Shown here in pieces: positions 10,258 to 19,207 of a stretch of 64,000 nt of DNA. The stretch is taken from positions 62,001-126,000 of the forward strand of contig NZ_JAUXQZ010000014.1 of the NCBI RefSeq assembly GCF_030682035.1, given 5' to 3'. Made by a program: the position numbers and the translations under genes. Within the stretch, counting starts at the first letter, position 1; each line of letters begins with the position of its first letter. Below the pieces are notes generated by a model. It was not told the DNA's origin. It worked only from the letters and a program-made list of their open reading frames with translations, and did no database searches. This DNA comes from Brevundimonas sp. (GTDB lineage Bacteria > Pseudomonadota > Alphaproteobacteria > Caulobacterales > Caulobacteraceae).

Positions 10258-10964
10258 AGCGCCGGTCGAAGGGATACGGCCTCGGGCCTCTGGTCGCCGC
10301 CGTGGCCCTCGGCGCGCTCGCCGCCCTGTGGACCTGGACCGCGCCTGGCGATCCGGCCCTGTGGCCCGCTTCCGCGACGGACGCGGGGGTTCAGGTGCAT
10401 GTGCTGGACAACGGCTTCCACACCGACCTGGCCGTGCCACGCGCGGCGCTTGAGGCGCGGACAGGACCGCTGGCCGAGGCCGTGCGCGGCCTGCCGGCCG
10501 GCGACTGGGTCCTGATCGGCTGGGGCGACGCCAGATTCTATGTCGACCAGAGCCCAATCGGCGACCGCCTTCCCGACGGGGCGCGCGCCTTCTTCCGGCC
10601 CGGCAACGCCTCGGTGATTATGCTCGACCCTGCACAGGCCGATCCTAAAACTCTGGTCGCTGCGGATCGCCGCCGGTCGCTCCGCCTCTCCGCGGCGGGC
10701 TTTGAGGCAATGGCCGACCATATCGAGGCCTCGCTGGAACTCGAGGACGGTCGCGCCAGCATCGCCGCCGCCCGCGCCGACGACGACGCCCGCTTCTTCG
10801 CCAGCCACGAGCATTTCTGGATCGGACGACTTTGCAACCACTGGAGCGCGGGTGTGCTCAACGCCGCGGGCCTGCCGGCGCGACCGCTCAGGTCGATCAC
10901 CTCGTCCGAGGTCATGGCCACGATCGAGCGGGCGCAATTGGACAGGACGGCCCCGCGGGACTAG
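10254..10964 (+). CDS. DUF2459 family protein
   Basis: 236 residues beginning MKRRSKGYGLGPLVAAVALGALAAL, with an N-terminal membrane anchor or signal. The body has DUF2459 hallmarks: VHVLDNGFHTDLAVP, the GDWVLIGWGDARFY segment and a C-terminal CNHWSAGVLNAAGLP. The family is known only as a conserved protein sometimes near urease genes; its activity is unknown to me. I preferred the ATG at 10254, which overlaps the upstream stop as ATGA and has aagg just before it, over an in-frame start 27 bases upstream. Confidence 0.82.
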   Translation: MKRRSKGYGLGPLVAAVALGALAALWTWTAPGDPALWPASATDAGVQVHVLDNGFHTDLAVPRAALEARTGPLAEAVRGLPAGDWVLIGWGDARFYVDQSPIGDRLPDGARAFFRPGNASVIMLDPAQADPKTLVAADRRRSLRLSAAGFEAMADHIEASLELEDGRASIAAARADDDARFFASHEHFWIGRLCNHWSAGVLNAAGLPARPLRSITSSEVMATIERAQLDRTAPRD

Positions 10965-11023
10965 ACCCCGCCCCTTCGCTTTTCCAGACCGGGTCCGATC
11001 CCCGGCGGGCGACAGGAGTTCCC

Positions 11024-11494
11024 ATGAGCAACCGCAAACCCGGGAAGCCCGCCGCCAAGGCCGGCACGGTCAGCCAGCGCCAGCTGCGGGCCTCGGAAAT
11101 GATCCGCCACGCCCTGGTCGAGGTCATGCGCGAGAACGAAATCCGCGACGACGCCCTCGTCGGCGTATCCGTCACCGTCACCGAGGTGCGGCTGTCGCCC
11201 GACCTGAAACACGCCACCTGTTTCGTCGAACCGCTCGGCGCCGGCGTCGAGACCGCGCCGGTCGCCGGCCAGATCGACGAGATCGTCAAGGCGCTGAACG
11301 TCCACGCCAAATTCCTTCGCGGCGCGCTGGGGCGGCATATCGACATGCGCTTTACGCCCGACCTGCGCTTCCGCCACGACGAGAGCTTCGCCGCCGCCGA
11401 GCGGCTGAACCGGCTGCTCGACGACCCCCGCGTCCGCGCTGATGTCTATGTGTCGCCGTTCGAGGACGACGACGCGGAAGGGGAAGAGAAGTGA
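11024..11494 (+). CDS. rbfA: Ribosome-binding factor A
   Basis: 156 residues; needed for maturation of 16S rRNA and the 30S subunit, especially in the cold. It shows the RbfA KH-like fold pattern, QRQLRASEMIRHALVEVM followed by VSVTVTEVRLSPDLKHATCFVEPLG, and the end LRFRHDESFAAAERLNRLL. The ATG has gacaggag seven bases upstream. It belongs to the rbfA-truB-rpsO-pnp translation cluster; infB is three genes upstream, separated by the small unknown genes and a repeat. Confidence 0.95.
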   Translation: MSNRKPGKPAAKAGTVSQRQLRASEMIRHALVEVMRENEIRDDALVGVSVTVTEVRLSPDLKHATCFVEPLGAGVETAPVAGQIDEIVKALNVHAKFLRGALGRHIDMRFTPDLRFRHDESFAAAERLNRLLDDPRVRADVYVSPFEDDDAEGEEK

Positions 11495-11510
11495 CGGCCG
11501 TTTCTCCCGG

Positions 11511-11671
11511 TCCTTCCCCCCTTGCGGGGGAAGGTGGGCCGCGAAGCGGGTCGGATGGGGGGGCTGTTTCCATCGCCAGGCTGTCAAAAAATTCCTCTAA
11601 CCGGACAGGGCGGCGTCTCACCCCCCATCCGTCAGGCTTCGCCTGCCACCTTCCCCCGCAAGGGGGGAAGG
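11511..11671. repeat. Paired palindromic intergenic repeat (BIME/REP-like), copy 2
   Basis: The ends are complementary: ccttccccccttgcggggga at the left and the reverse-complement version ending ggggggaagga at the right. The inner parts also match in inverted order (gcgggtcggatgggg versus ccccccatccg). It occupies nearly the whole rbfA-truB spacer, so the transcript there can fold into a long hairpin. It has the same architecture as the copies at 8,812 and 19,008. Confidence 0.75.
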
Positions 11672-11681
11672 AGTTCGTGTA

Positions 11682-12611
11682 GTGGGCCGCCGCAAGAAGG
11701 GCGAGCTCGTCAACGGCTGGGTCTGTCTCGACAAGCCGTTCGGCATGGGCTCGACCGAAGCCGTCTCCAAGGTCCGCCGCCTGTTCGACGCGCAGAAGGC
11801 GGGCCACGCCGGCACCCTCGATCCGCTGGCGTCCGGCATCCTGCCCATCGCCCTCGGCGAGGCCACAAAGACGGTCGCGTTCATGATGGAGGCGGAGAAG
11901 GTCTATCGCTTCACCATCAACTGGGGCGTTTCAACGGACAGCCTCGACCGCGAGGGCGAGATCACCGCCCGTTCCGACGTCCGCCCCGATGTAGAGGCGG
12001 TGCGCGCGGCCCTGCCGACCTTCGTCGGCGAGATCGATCAGGTCCCGCCGCAGTTCTCAGCCATCAAGGTCGACGGCCAGCGCGCCTATGACCTGGCCCG
12101 CGAGGGCGCCGAGTTCGAACTGGCCAGCCGCCGGGTGATGATCCACGAGGCCGCGGTCTCCGACAGCCCCGACGCGGACCATATCGAGCTGACCATCCGC
12201 ACCGGCAAGGGCGTCTATGTGCGCTCACTGGCGCGCGATCTGGCCGCCGTGCTCGGAACCGAAGGGCACGTTTCGGCCCTGCGGCGCGAGCGGGTCGGAC
12301 CGTTCTCGACGGAAAACGCCGTGTCGCTGGATTTCCTGACCGATCTGGTGCATAGGGACGCCGCCTCGGAAGGCTTGCTTCCCGTTGCGACCGCCCTGGA
12401 CGACATCCCGGAGCTGGCCGTGACGGAACAGGACGCCTTCTCGCTTCGTCAGGGACGACCGATCGTTCTGCTCCCCCGACAGGTCGAAACGCTCAAGGGC
12501 CGCCTTCGGGACGGCTCGAGAACCGTTTCAGCCTTCCAGGGACAGACCCTCGTCGCTCTCGGTCAGTTGCGGGCCGGCCGGCTGGAACCCGACCGCGTTT
12601 TTAACCTCTAG
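11682..12611 (+). CDS. truB: tRNA pseudouridine(55) synthase
   Basis: Converts U55 of the T-loop to pseudouridine. The 309 residues contain the catalytic segment [24 protein letters not shown] with the Asp nucleophile (about residue 47), the motif [18 protein letters not shown] and the [14 protein letters not shown] helix. The start is GTG 11682, with ggggggaaggag a dozen bases before it, donated by the end of the upstream palindromic repeat. The C-terminal extension (from ~residue 240) is the short alphaproteobacterial type. rpsO follows after 49 bases. Confidence 0.96.
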   Translation: MGRRKKGELVNGWVCLDKPFGMGSTEAVSKVRRLFDAQKAGHAGTLDPLASGILPIALGEATKTVAFMMEAEKVYRFTINWGVSTDSLDREGEITARSDVRPDVEAVRAALPTFVGEIDQVPPQFSAIKVDGQRAYDLAREGAEFELASRRVMIHEAAVSDSPDADHIELTIRTGKGVYVRSLARDLAAVLGTEGHVSALRRERVGPFSTENAVSLDFLTDLVHRDAASEGLLPVATALDDIPELAVTEQDAFSLRQGRPIVLLPRQVETLKGRLRDGSRTVSAFQGQTLVALGQLRAGRLEPDRVFNL

Positions 12612-12660
12612 CCTGCCCTCAAGTAGCGCGAAGCGCGGTAGGGCAAGGAAAGGACTCCCG

Positions 12661-12930
12661 ATGTCGATTACGGCCCAACGCAAGAACGAAGTCATCGCCG
12701 ACAACGCCCGCACCGAAGGCGACACCGGCTCGGCCGAGGTCCAGGTCGCGATCCTTTCGGAACGCATCGCCAACCTCACCGACCACTTCAAGACCCACAA
12801 GAAGGACAACCACTCGCGCCGCGGACTGCTCAAGATGGTCTCGCAGCGTCGTCGCCTTCTTGACCACCTGTCGAAGGTCGATCGCGAGCGCTACACGGCG
12901 CTGATCGGCAAGCTGAACCTGCGCCGCTAG
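12661..12930 (+). CDS. rpsO: 30S ribosomal protein S15
   Basis: 89 residues, the exact usual size. It includes [17 protein letters not shown] and the RNA-contacting [26 protein letters not shown] region with the conserved His/Asp/Ser. S15 nucleates assembly of the 30S platform. It sits between truB and pnp as in most proteobacteria, with aaggaaagga as a good ribosome-binding site. S15 often represses its own mRNA in other bacteria; I do not see a clear mimic structure here. Confidence 0.98.
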   Translation: MSITAQRKNEVIADNARTEGDTGSAEVQVAILSERIANLTDHFKTHKKDNHSRRGLLKMVSQRRRLLDHLSKVDRERYTALIGKLNLRR

Positions 12931-12952
12931 GCGCAGATCGCGGAACAGTTTC

Positions 12953-13165
12953 GAGGCGCGGGCCACGCCCGCGCCTCTTTCCGCATCCAGAGACCGGCGC
13001 GCCGCCGGATGTATCGGCGCATGACGCGAGGGCCATACCGGTCCTCTTCTCCCGGGCTTCCGCGATGGCGCGGCGGCCCATGGACCGAAGGACTGAACGC
13101 CCGACGCTCCACCCACTGATGGGACCCAAATTTTTGGGAGCCTGGGCGGAATCCGCCCCCAGGAT
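12953..13165 (+). promoter_or_regulatory. Structured rpsO-pnp spacer (pnp leader)
   Basis: Three hairpins can be drawn. The first is 12953-12977 (gaggcgcgggc/gcccgcgcctc, loop cac), followed by ttt. The second is a short cccaaa/tttggg palindrome near 13125-13138. The third is a stem near 13139-13164 (cctgggcgg/ccgcccccagg) 15 bases before the pnp ATG. In E. coli the pnp leader is cut by RNase III and then autorepressed by PNPase. These stems are suitable substrates, but that role is inference. No gene is seen in the 249-base spacer. Confidence 0.5.
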
Positions 13166-13179
13166 ACGAAAGACGAAAC

Positions 13180-15411
13180 ATGTTCGATATCAAACGCAAG
13201 ACGATCGACTGGGCCGGCCGCCCGCTGACCCTGGAAACGGGCCGCATCGCCCGTCAGGCTGACGGCGCTGTTCTGGCCACCTACGGCGAGACCGTCGTCC
13301 TCGCCACCGTCGTCTACGGCCGCGCGCCCAAGCCCGGCCTGGATTTCTTCCCGCTGACCGTCAACTACCAGGAAAAGACTTTCGCCGCCGGCAAGATCCC
13401 GGGCGGCTATTTCAAGCGTGAAGGCCGTCCGACCGAGAAGGAGACCCTGGTCTCCCGTCTGATCGACCGCCCGATCCGCCCGTTGTTCGTCAAGGGCTTC
13501 AAGAACGAGACCCAGGTCGTCGTCACCGTGTTGCAGCACGACATGGAGAACGACCCGGACGTGGTCGGCCTGGTCGCCGCCTCGGCCGCCCTGACCATCT
13601 CGGGCGTGCCGTTCATGGGCCCGATCGGCGCCGCGCGCGTCGGCTATATCGACGGCGAGTTCGTGCTGAACCCGACCCTCGACCAGATGCCTGACAGCCG
13701 GCTCGACCTCGTCGTCGCCGGCACCCAGGACGCCCTGATGATGGTCGAATCCGAAGCGAAAGAGCTGTCGGAAGACATCATGCTCAACGCCCTGATGTTC
13801 GCGCATCGCGGCATGCAGCCGGTGATCGAGGCCATCATCGAAATGGCCGAGCACGCCGCCAAGGAGCCCTTCGACTTCCAGGCCGAGGATCACTCGGACG
13901 TCGTCACCGCGATCCAGAAGCTGGTCGGCGAGGACATCAAGGCCGCCTACACCCACGCCGGCAAATACGAGCGCCGCACGGGCGTCGATGTGGCCAAGAA
14001 GGCCGCCGCCGCCAAGCTGGTCAAGACCGACGACAACCCCGACGGCGTCGAGTCCGCCAAGTTCGGCGCGGCCTTCAAGGAATGTGAAGCCCACGTCCTG
14101 CGTCGCGACATCATCGACAACGGCCACCGCGTCGACGGCCGCGCCCTCGACAAGGTCCGCGACATCGTCTCGGAAGTCGGCGTCTTCCCGCGCACCCACG
14201 GCTCGGCCCTGTTCACCCGCGGTGCAACGCACGCCATCGTGGTCGCCACCCTCGGCACCGGCGAGGACGAGCAATACGTCGACGCCCTGAGCGGCACCTA
14301 CAAAGAGAAGTTCCTGCTGCACTACAACTTCCCTCCCTATTCGGTCGGCGAGACCGGTCGGATGGGCGGCGCGGGCCGTCGGGAAATCGGTCACGGCAAG
14401 CTGGCCTGGCGGGCGATCCGCCCCATGCTGCCGTCGTCGGAAGACTTCCCCTACACCATCCGTCTGGTGTCGGAGATCACCGAGTCCAACGGTTCGTCCT
14501 CGATGGCCACGGTCTGTGGTTCGTCGCTGGCGCTGATGGACGCGGGCGTGCCGCTGGTTCGCCCCGTCTCGGGCATCGCCATGGGCCTGATCCTCGAGCC
14601 CTCGGGCGAGTTCGCCATCCTGTCCGACATCCTGGGTGACGAAGATCACCTCGGCGACATGGACTTCAAGGTGGCCGGCACGCGCGAAGGCATCACCTCG
14701 CTGCAGATGGACATCAAGGTCGCGGGCATCACCGAAGAGATCATGCGCAAGGCGATCGCCCAGGCTTCGGCCGGCCGCCTGCACATCCTCGACGAGATGG
14801 ACAAGGCCATCGACGGCGCCCGCAGCGAGCTGGGCGAGTACGCGCCCAAGATCGAGTCGATCAAGGTTCCGACCGACAAGATCCGCGACATCATCGGCAC
14901 CGGCGGCAAGATCATCCGCGAGATCGTTGAAAAGACCGGCGCCAAGATCAACATTGACGACGACGGCACGGTCAAGATCGCCGCCTCGGACCAGGAGAAG
15001 ATCGACGCGGCCAAGGCCTGGATCCAGTCCATCGTGTCCGAGCCCGAGCCCGGCATGATCTATTCGGGCAAGGTCGTGAAGGTCGTCGATTTCGGCGCCT
15101 TCGTGAACTTCTTCGGCGCCAAGGACGGCCTGGTGCACGTGTCCCAGATTTCGCTGGAACGCGTCGCCAACCCGGCCGACGTCTTGAGCGAAGGCCAGGA
15201 AGTCAAAGTGAAGTTCCTCGGCATGGACGATCGCGGCAAGACCAAGCTGTCGATGAAGGTCGTCGACCAGACCACCGGCGAGGACATCACCGACAAGATC
15301 AACGCCGAACGCGCCGAACGCGGCGAGCCGGCCCTGTCGGACGACACCGGCGGCCGTCCCAAGCGTGAAGGCGGCGGTGGCGATCGCGACCGCGGCCGCA
15401 GCCGTCGTTAA
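13180..15411 (+). CDS. pnp: Polyribonucleotide nucleotidyltransferase (PNPase)
   Basis: 3'-5' phosphorolytic exoribonuclease of the RNA degradosome. The 743 residues show two RNase PH domains. The second carries the active-site region [16 protein letters not shown] and [20 protein letters not shown], with the catalytic [24 protein letters not shown] domain follows ([20 protein letters not shown]), then an S1 domain ([28 protein letters not shown]). The end is an Arg/Gly/Asp-rich tail (about residues 715-743), as in other alphaproteobacterial PNPases. A strong terminator ends the unit. Confidence 0.98.
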   Translation: MFDIKRKTIDWAGRPLTLETGRIARQADGAVLATYGETVVLATVVYGRAPKPGLDFFPLTVNYQEKTFAAGKIPGGYFKREGRPTEKETLVSRLIDRPIRPLFVKGFKNETQVVVTVLQHDMENDPDVVGLVAASAALTISGVPFMGPIGAARVGYIDGEFVLNPTLDQMPDSRLDLVVAGTQDALMMVESEAKELSEDIMLNALMFAHRGMQPVIEAIIEMAEHAAKEPFDFQAEDHSDVVTAIQKLVGEDIKAAYTHAGKYERRTGVDVAKKAAAAKLVKTDDNPDGVESAKFGAAFKECEAHVLRRDIIDNGHRVDGRALDKVRDIVSEVGVFPRTHGSALFTRGATHAIVVATLGTGEDEQYVDALSGTYKEKFLLHYNFPPYSVGETGRMGGAGRREIGHGKLAWRAIRPMLPSSEDFPYTIRLVSEITESNGSSSMATVCGSSLALMDAGVPLVRPVSGIAMGLILEPSGEFAILSDILGDEDHLGDMDFKVAGTREGITSLQMDIKVAGITEEIMRKAIAQASAGRLHILDEMDKAIDGARSELGEYAPKIESIKVPTDKIRDIIGTGGKIIREIVEKTGAKINIDDDGTVKIAASDQEKIDAAKAWIQSIVSEPEPGMIYSGKVVKVVDFGAFVNFFGAKDGLVHVSQISLERVANPADVLSEGQEVKVKFLGMDDRGKTKLSMKVVDQTTGEDITDKINAERAERGEPALSDDTGGRPKREGGGGDRDRGRSRR

Positions 15412-15439
15412 GACGCGGCGTCACGTCTGAACTGAAGGA

Positions 15440-15471
15440 GGCCCCGGTGGAGACACCGGGGCCTTTTTTTC
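15440..15471 (+). terminator. Rho-independent terminator of the rpsO-pnp unit
   Basis: Perfect ten-base stem ggccccggtg / caccggggcc with a four-base loop (gaga) followed by seven T residues, 28 bases after the pnp stop. Confidence 0.93.
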
Positions 15472-15481
15472 TTGTGAGCGC

Positions 15482-15757
15482 TTAGCCCGGCGGCCCGCTA
15501 TGGCGATACGCGACGATGATAACGCCCACGAAGACGATGAACATCAAGGCGATGCCGGCGAGCCCAATGAGCGGCAGCACCAAGCCTGCCAGACCATCCA
15601 GAGAATCTGCCTTCATTAGCCAATTACCGCCAAAGCCAAGGCCAAGCTCCACCGCGAGCCCGCCCAAAAGAAGCGTGAAGCCTTCGATCGTAGACGGATA
15701 GAATCCGCCGCCGAAGTACCGCCTGAACCAGATTGATCGGCCTGATTTGTTCTTCAT
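15482..15757 (-). CDS. Small two-span membrane protein, unknown function
   Basis: 91 residues from MKNKSGRSIWFRRYFGGGF. There are two hydrophobic segments, about 22-40 (TLLLGGLAVELGLGFGGNW) and 55-80 (GLVLPLIGLAGIALMFIVFV), and a short basic C-terminal tail. The frame remains open further upstream, but that part lies in intergenic repeat sequence, so I start at the ATG at 15757. It converges with pnp across the terminator. No family is recognised. Its GC content looks a little lower than that of its neighbours. Confidence 0.55.
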   Translation of the reverse strand: MKNKSGRSIWFRRYFGGGFYPSTIEGFTLLLGGLAVELGLGFGGNWLMKADSLDGLAGLVLPLIGLAGIALMFIVFVGVIIVAYRHSGPPG

Positions 15758-15911
15758 GACGTCGCCAAGACGGTGGCTCGGTTGCCCTTGTGCAACGTCG
15801 CACTGACGCCTCAGGCGCGCAACGGGTCGCCAGGTTCCATCGACATCCAACCCGCTCGACCGCTCAGACGACAGATGACCATAGGGCCCCTCGGGGTGCG
15901 GGTTTTGCGCA

Positions 15912-16121
15912 CTTGTCATCCCGGCCGAAGCGGAGCGGAGAGCCGGGACGAACACGCGGTGCTCCATGTGGCTCCGGGAAGCGCCAGCTTACCCGGAGCA
16001 CGGGTGGGTCCGAGACGGGAACGGTCAGGCCTTCGCCCGGCTCGGCCACGGCCGTCCGGGCGGTGGGCATCGTGGGCCGAGTCGTCGCGGCTCTCCGCTC
16101 CGCTTCGGCCGGGATGACAAG
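15912..16121. repeat. 34-bp inverted repeat pair in a 412-base spacer
   Basis: The segment 15912-15945 (starting cttgtcatcccggccgaag) is exactly repeated in inverted orientation at 16088-16121, with 142 bases between. The half-site resembles the dispersed 'gtcatcccggccgaagcggagc' intergenic repeats I associate with alphaproteobacterial genomes. The spacer holds no convincing gene; open frames there are translations of the repeat. It could form a long stem-loop between the convergent-looking ends, but there is no T-tract. Confidence 0.75.
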
Positions 16122-16169
16122 CGTCTGGGCGGGTAAATGCGCGACCCCGATTTCGACCTCGTTCTACCC

Positions 16170-16724
16170 CTACCGCGGCGCCCGCTTGGCCAGGATCCGC
16201 TGCAACGTCCGCCGGTGCATGCCCAGCCGCCGCGCCGTCTCCGAGACATTGTGGTCGCACAGCTCATAGACCCGCTGGATATGTTCCCAGCGCACCCGGT
16301 CGGCGCTCATCGGATTGTCGGGCGGCTCGGGGGCCTCGCCGGTGGCCAGCAGGGCCTTGACGACGTCGTCGGCGTCGGCGGGCTTTTGCAGGTAGTCGAC
16401 CGCCCCGGCCTTGACCGCCGCGACGGCCGTGGCGATGGCGCCATAGCCGGTCAGCATGACGATACGGGCGTCCTCGCGACGGTCACGGATGGCCTCGACC
16501 ACCTTCAGCCCGTTGCCGTCCTCCAGCCGCATGTCCAGCACGGCAAAGGCGGGAACCGAGGTCTTCAGCGCCTCGAAGGCCTCGGCCAGCGAGGCGGCGA
16601 GGGTGACGGTGAACCCCCGGCTCTCCAGCGCGCGGCCCAGCCGGGTGCGCAGGGCGTTGTCGTCGTCGAGCACCAGCAGGGTCTTGTCCGCAAGGGCGGC
16701 GATCCGGTCTTCAGCGTCGGGCAT
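16170..16724 (-). CDS. regA: Redox response regulator, RegA/PrrA/ActR family
   Basis: 184 residues: a receiver domain followed by a Fis-type HTH, the RegA architecture. The acidic pocket LLVLDDDNALRTRLG, the phospho-acceptor FAVLDMRLEDGNGL (Asp about residue 63), the switch Thr in MLTGYGAIATAV and the Lys in DYLQKPADADD are all present. The C-terminus NVSETARRLGMHRRTLQRILAKRAPR is the near-invariant RegA DNA-binding helix. It is encoded next to its kinase RegB and a SCO1 protein, the classic reg/prr cluster. This system controls respiratory and redox genes in Alphaproteobacteria. Confidence 0.95.
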   Translation of the reverse strand: MPDAEDRIAALADKTLLVLDDDNALRTRLGRALESRGFTVTLAASLAEAFEALKTSVPAFAVLDMRLEDGNGLKVVEAIRDRREDARIVMLTGYGAIATAVAAVKAGAVDYLQKPADADDVVKALLATGEAPEPPDNPMSADRVRWEHIQRVYELCDHNVSETARRLGMHRRTLQRILAKRAPR

Positions 16725-16794
16725 CGGCGTTCTCCTGCAGGCTCAAGTCGGTAACGGCGGGCCTGCGGTCAAGGTTCACGACGGGGGTGCGACA

Positions 16795-18324
16795 TCAAGA
16801 CGACACCTCCAGCGCGGGTCGGGGCCAGCGCACGGCGACCCGCGCGCCTTTCGGCGATCCCTTTACAGCCGTCTGGCCCTTGGCCGGCGTTTGCCCGCCG
16901 TCGCCGGGTCCGACAAAGACCTTGCCGCCGGTCCGCTCCAGCAGGGTGCGGGCGATGAAGAAACCCAGCCCCATGCCGCCCTGGCTGGGGGCGATGGTTT
17001 CCGGCGCGGGCTGGGACTTCGTCGCCTTCTTGCCCTTGCGGCCCGGCGTGGCGGCGGCGACCGAGGCGGCGATCTGGGCGGACAAGGCCCGTCGCGCCTT
17101 GCCCTGGGGCCGGCTGGTCACATAGGGCTCGCCCAGACGGGGCAGGATGTCGGCGGGGAAGCCGGGACCGTCGTCCACAACCTCGATCTCGATGAAGCCG
17201 GCGTCGACGATGGCCCGCACCCGCACCTTCGTCGCGGCGAAGTCGGCGGCGTTCTCGACCAGGGTCGACAGGCCGTGGATCACCTCCGGCAGGCGGCGCA
17301 CGCGCGGCGCGGGTTCGCCGGAGCCGGTGCGGACGGACACCTCGAATTCCAGATCGAAACCGCGATGCGGCTCCACCACCTCTTCCAGAAGGGCCTTCAA
17401 GCCCACCTCGGCGAAGGCCGACTCGCCCTCCTCGGGCTGTTGCGACAGGCGTTTGAGGATGTCGCGGCAGCGTTCGGCCTGTTGCAGGATCAGGGCGGCG
17501 TCCTCCGCGGCCGGACCGTCCCTGGGCGAGGCGCGCAGCAGTTCCTTGGCCACGACCTGGATGGTCGCCAGCGGCGTGCCCAGCTCATGCGCCGCCGCCG
17601 CCGCCAGCCCGCCCAACGCCGCCAGCCGCTGCTCGCGCTGCAGCACGTCCTGGGTCGTGGCCAGGGCCAGTTCCAGCTTCTCGGCGTCCGCGGCCACCCG
17701 CCAGGCATAGGCCGATGTAAAGATCACCCCGGTGACCAGCGCCAGTCCGATGCCGAACTTGTAGAGGGGCGGCAGGTTCAGCTCGGTCCCCGCCTGCCAC
17801 GGCAGCGGCAGGGATACGAAGAACAGGCTGACTGTCGCGGCCAGCACGAGCAGCCCCATCAGCGCCGCCTGCCGCCCCGGCAGCGAGGCTGCCGCCACCG
17901 TCACCGGCGCGACCAGCAGCAGGCAGAACGGATTCTGCAATCCGCCCGTCAGCCCCAGCAGAACCGACAACTGCAGAATGTCAAAGCCGAGGTGGGCCGC
18001 TGTCAGCCCCCCGTCGGGCAGGGAGCCGTCGGTCCGCTTCAACCGCTCCGTGGCGTTCAGGTTCATCGCCACGCTGGCGGCGATGGCGGCCAGACAGCCC
18101 CACAGCGGCAGGTCAAAATGGAAATAGAGGGTCGCGACCCCGATGGTGGCGCTCTGCCCCGCTATGGCCATCCAGCGCAGGATGACGAGGGTGCGCAGGG
18201 ACAGGCCCCGGCTCCGGCGCGGCAGATTGCGCCAGCCGGGGAAGCGGCCCGGTTCGTCCGGCGCAAACTGCGACGGGGACTGCGGCGCCAGCTGCGGCTT
18301 TTGGGGCTCTTGGGACAGGCTCAC
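16795..18324 (-). CDS. regB: Redox sensor histidine kinase, RegB/PrrB/ActS family
   Basis: Membrane kinase partner of RegA. From GTG 18324 (VSLSQEPQKPQ) it has 509 residues. There are about six transmembrane helices (~residues 45-210) and the RegB quinone-sensing heptapeptide GGLQNPF between helices. The H-box AAAAHELGTPLATIQVVAKEL carries the phospho-His, and ERCRDILKRL has a Cys in the position of the redox-active Cys of RegB. The kinase domain shows N-box LVENAADFA and G-boxes VVDDGPGFP and GGMGLGFFIA. A Lys/Pro-rich insertion (ATPGRKGKKATKSQ) lies before the last G-box. A longer start is excluded because it would run into the divergent SCO gene. Confidence 0.94.
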   Translation of the reverse strand: MSLSQEPQKPQLAPQSPSQFAPDEPGRFPGWRNLPRRSRGLSLRTLVILRWMAIAGQSATIGVATLYFHFDLPLWGCLAAIAASVAMNLNATERLKRTDGSLPDGGLTAAHLGFDILQLSVLLGLTGGLQNPFCLLLVAPVTVAAASLPGRQAALMGLLVLAATVSLFFVSLPLPWQAGTELNLPPLYKFGIGLALVTGVIFTSAYAWRVAADAEKLELALATTQDVLQREQRLAALGGLAAAAAHELGTPLATIQVVAKELLRASPRDGPAAEDAALILQQAERCRDILKRLSQQPEEGESAFAEVGLKALLEEVVEPHRGFDLEFEVSVRTGSGEPAPRVRRLPEVIHGLSTLVENAADFAATKVRVRAIVDAGFIEIEVVDDGPGFPADILPRLGEPYVTSRPQGKARRALSAQIAASVAAATPGRKGKKATKSQPAPETIAPSQGGMGLGFFIARTLLERTGGKVFVGPGDGGQTPAKGQTAVKGSPKGARVAVRWPRPALEVSS

Positions 18325-18379
18325 GCCTCTTCTATAGACTGGACGCGCGCGGGCGTGCGCGTTTTCGAGGGGGGCCAAG

Positions 18380-19006
18380 ATGCCGCGCCGATCCATCCTG
18401 ATGTTCGCCGGCGCCTGTATCGCCATCGCCGCCCTGCTGGCCGTAATCACCATCGTGGTGGTCAACGGCCGCGGCGAGACCAACCCCGCCTCGCGCCAGA
18501 TCGCCTCCACCGGTCAGCCCGACGTCGGCGGTCCGTTCCAGCTGGTCAACCAGGACGGTCAGGCCGTCGACCAGACCTTGCTGAACGGCCAATGGTCTCT
18601 GGTCTTCTTCGGCTTCACATATTGCCCCGACTATTGCCCCACCACCCTGGGCATGCTTGAGGCGACCAAGCAGGCGCTGGGCGACCGGGCGGACGATGTC
18701 CAGATCGTCTTCATCTCCGTCGATCCCGAACGCGATACGCCCCGGGCGCTGAAGGACTATCTGTCCTCGGACGGCTTCCCGGCGGGGGTCATCGGCCTGA
18801 CCGGCACGCCCGCCCAGGTCCGGGCCGCCGCCGACGCCTATCGCGCTGTGTACGAAAAGGTCGGCGAGGGCGAGGCCTATACGATGAACCACTCCCTGAC
18901 GATCTATCTGATGGGCCCAGACGGCCGGTTCCGCAGCGCGCTGGGCCACGATCTGGGGCCCGAGAGGTCGGCCCGGCTCATCGAACAGGCCATGGCGCGG
19001 GGGTAG
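18380..19006 (+). CDS. SCO1/SenC/PrrC-type copper protein
   Basis: 208 residues with an N-terminal membrane anchor (LMFAGACIAIAALLAVITIVVV) and a thioredoxin-like periplasmic domain. The copper-binding motif FTYCPDYCP (two Cys, about residue 80) and the distant His in YTMNHSLTIYL are present. SCO proteins assist CuA-centre assembly of cytochrome oxidase and redox signalling. It is divergent from regB across a 55-base promoter region, matching the prrB-prrC arrangement of Alphaproteobacteria, so the three genes likely act together in respiratory control. Confidence 0.95.
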   Translation: MPRRSILMFAGACIAIAALLAVITIVVVNGRGETNPASRQIASTGQPDVGGPFQLVNQDGQAVDQTLLNGQWSLVFFGFTYCPDYCPTTLGMLEATKQALGDRADDVQIVFISVDPERDTPRALKDYLSSDGFPAGVIGLTGTPAQVRAAADAYRAVYEKVGEGEAYTMNHSLTIYLMGPDGRFRSALGHDLGPERSARLIEQAMARG

Positions 19007-19007
19007 T

Positions 19008-19134
19008 TCTCCCCCATCGGGGGAGGGGGACCGCGTAGCCGTGGAGGGGCCGCCTTGCGCACCGGCGTTTGCCGCAAGCCCCTCCACCACGCTGCGCGCG
19101 GTCCCCCTCCCCCTTTCGCTTCGCTTGGGGGAGG
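19008..19134. repeat. Paired palindromic intergenic repeat (BIME/REP-like), copy 3
   Basis: The left end (ctcccccatcgggggag) and right end (cccccttt...gggggag) are palindromic. The interior is inverted: ggggaccgcgtagccgtgga at the left is mirrored by ccaccacgctgcgcgcggtc at the right with a few mismatches. It lies directly after the SCO gene stop and before phaZ. Confidence 0.7.
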
Positions 19135-19207
19135 ATTAAATCTTTTTGCAGCGCGGTGTGTTTTATGGTGCTCTGCCGCATACGGCGGGGGCCGCTTCAA
19201 GGATTCC

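Noticed and set aside
12619..15138. Long antisense open frame over rpsO-pnp
   Set aside because: Shadow of PNPase and S15, whose motifs are unambiguous on the plus strand.
15912..16121. Inverted repeat as ends of a small transposon
   Set aside because: The 142 bases between contain no gene and no target duplication was seen; kept only as a repeat.
15758..16160. Open frames in the gap before regA
   Set aside because: They are translations of the 34-bp inverted repeat and flanking dispersed repeat sequence in several frames, with no start signals.
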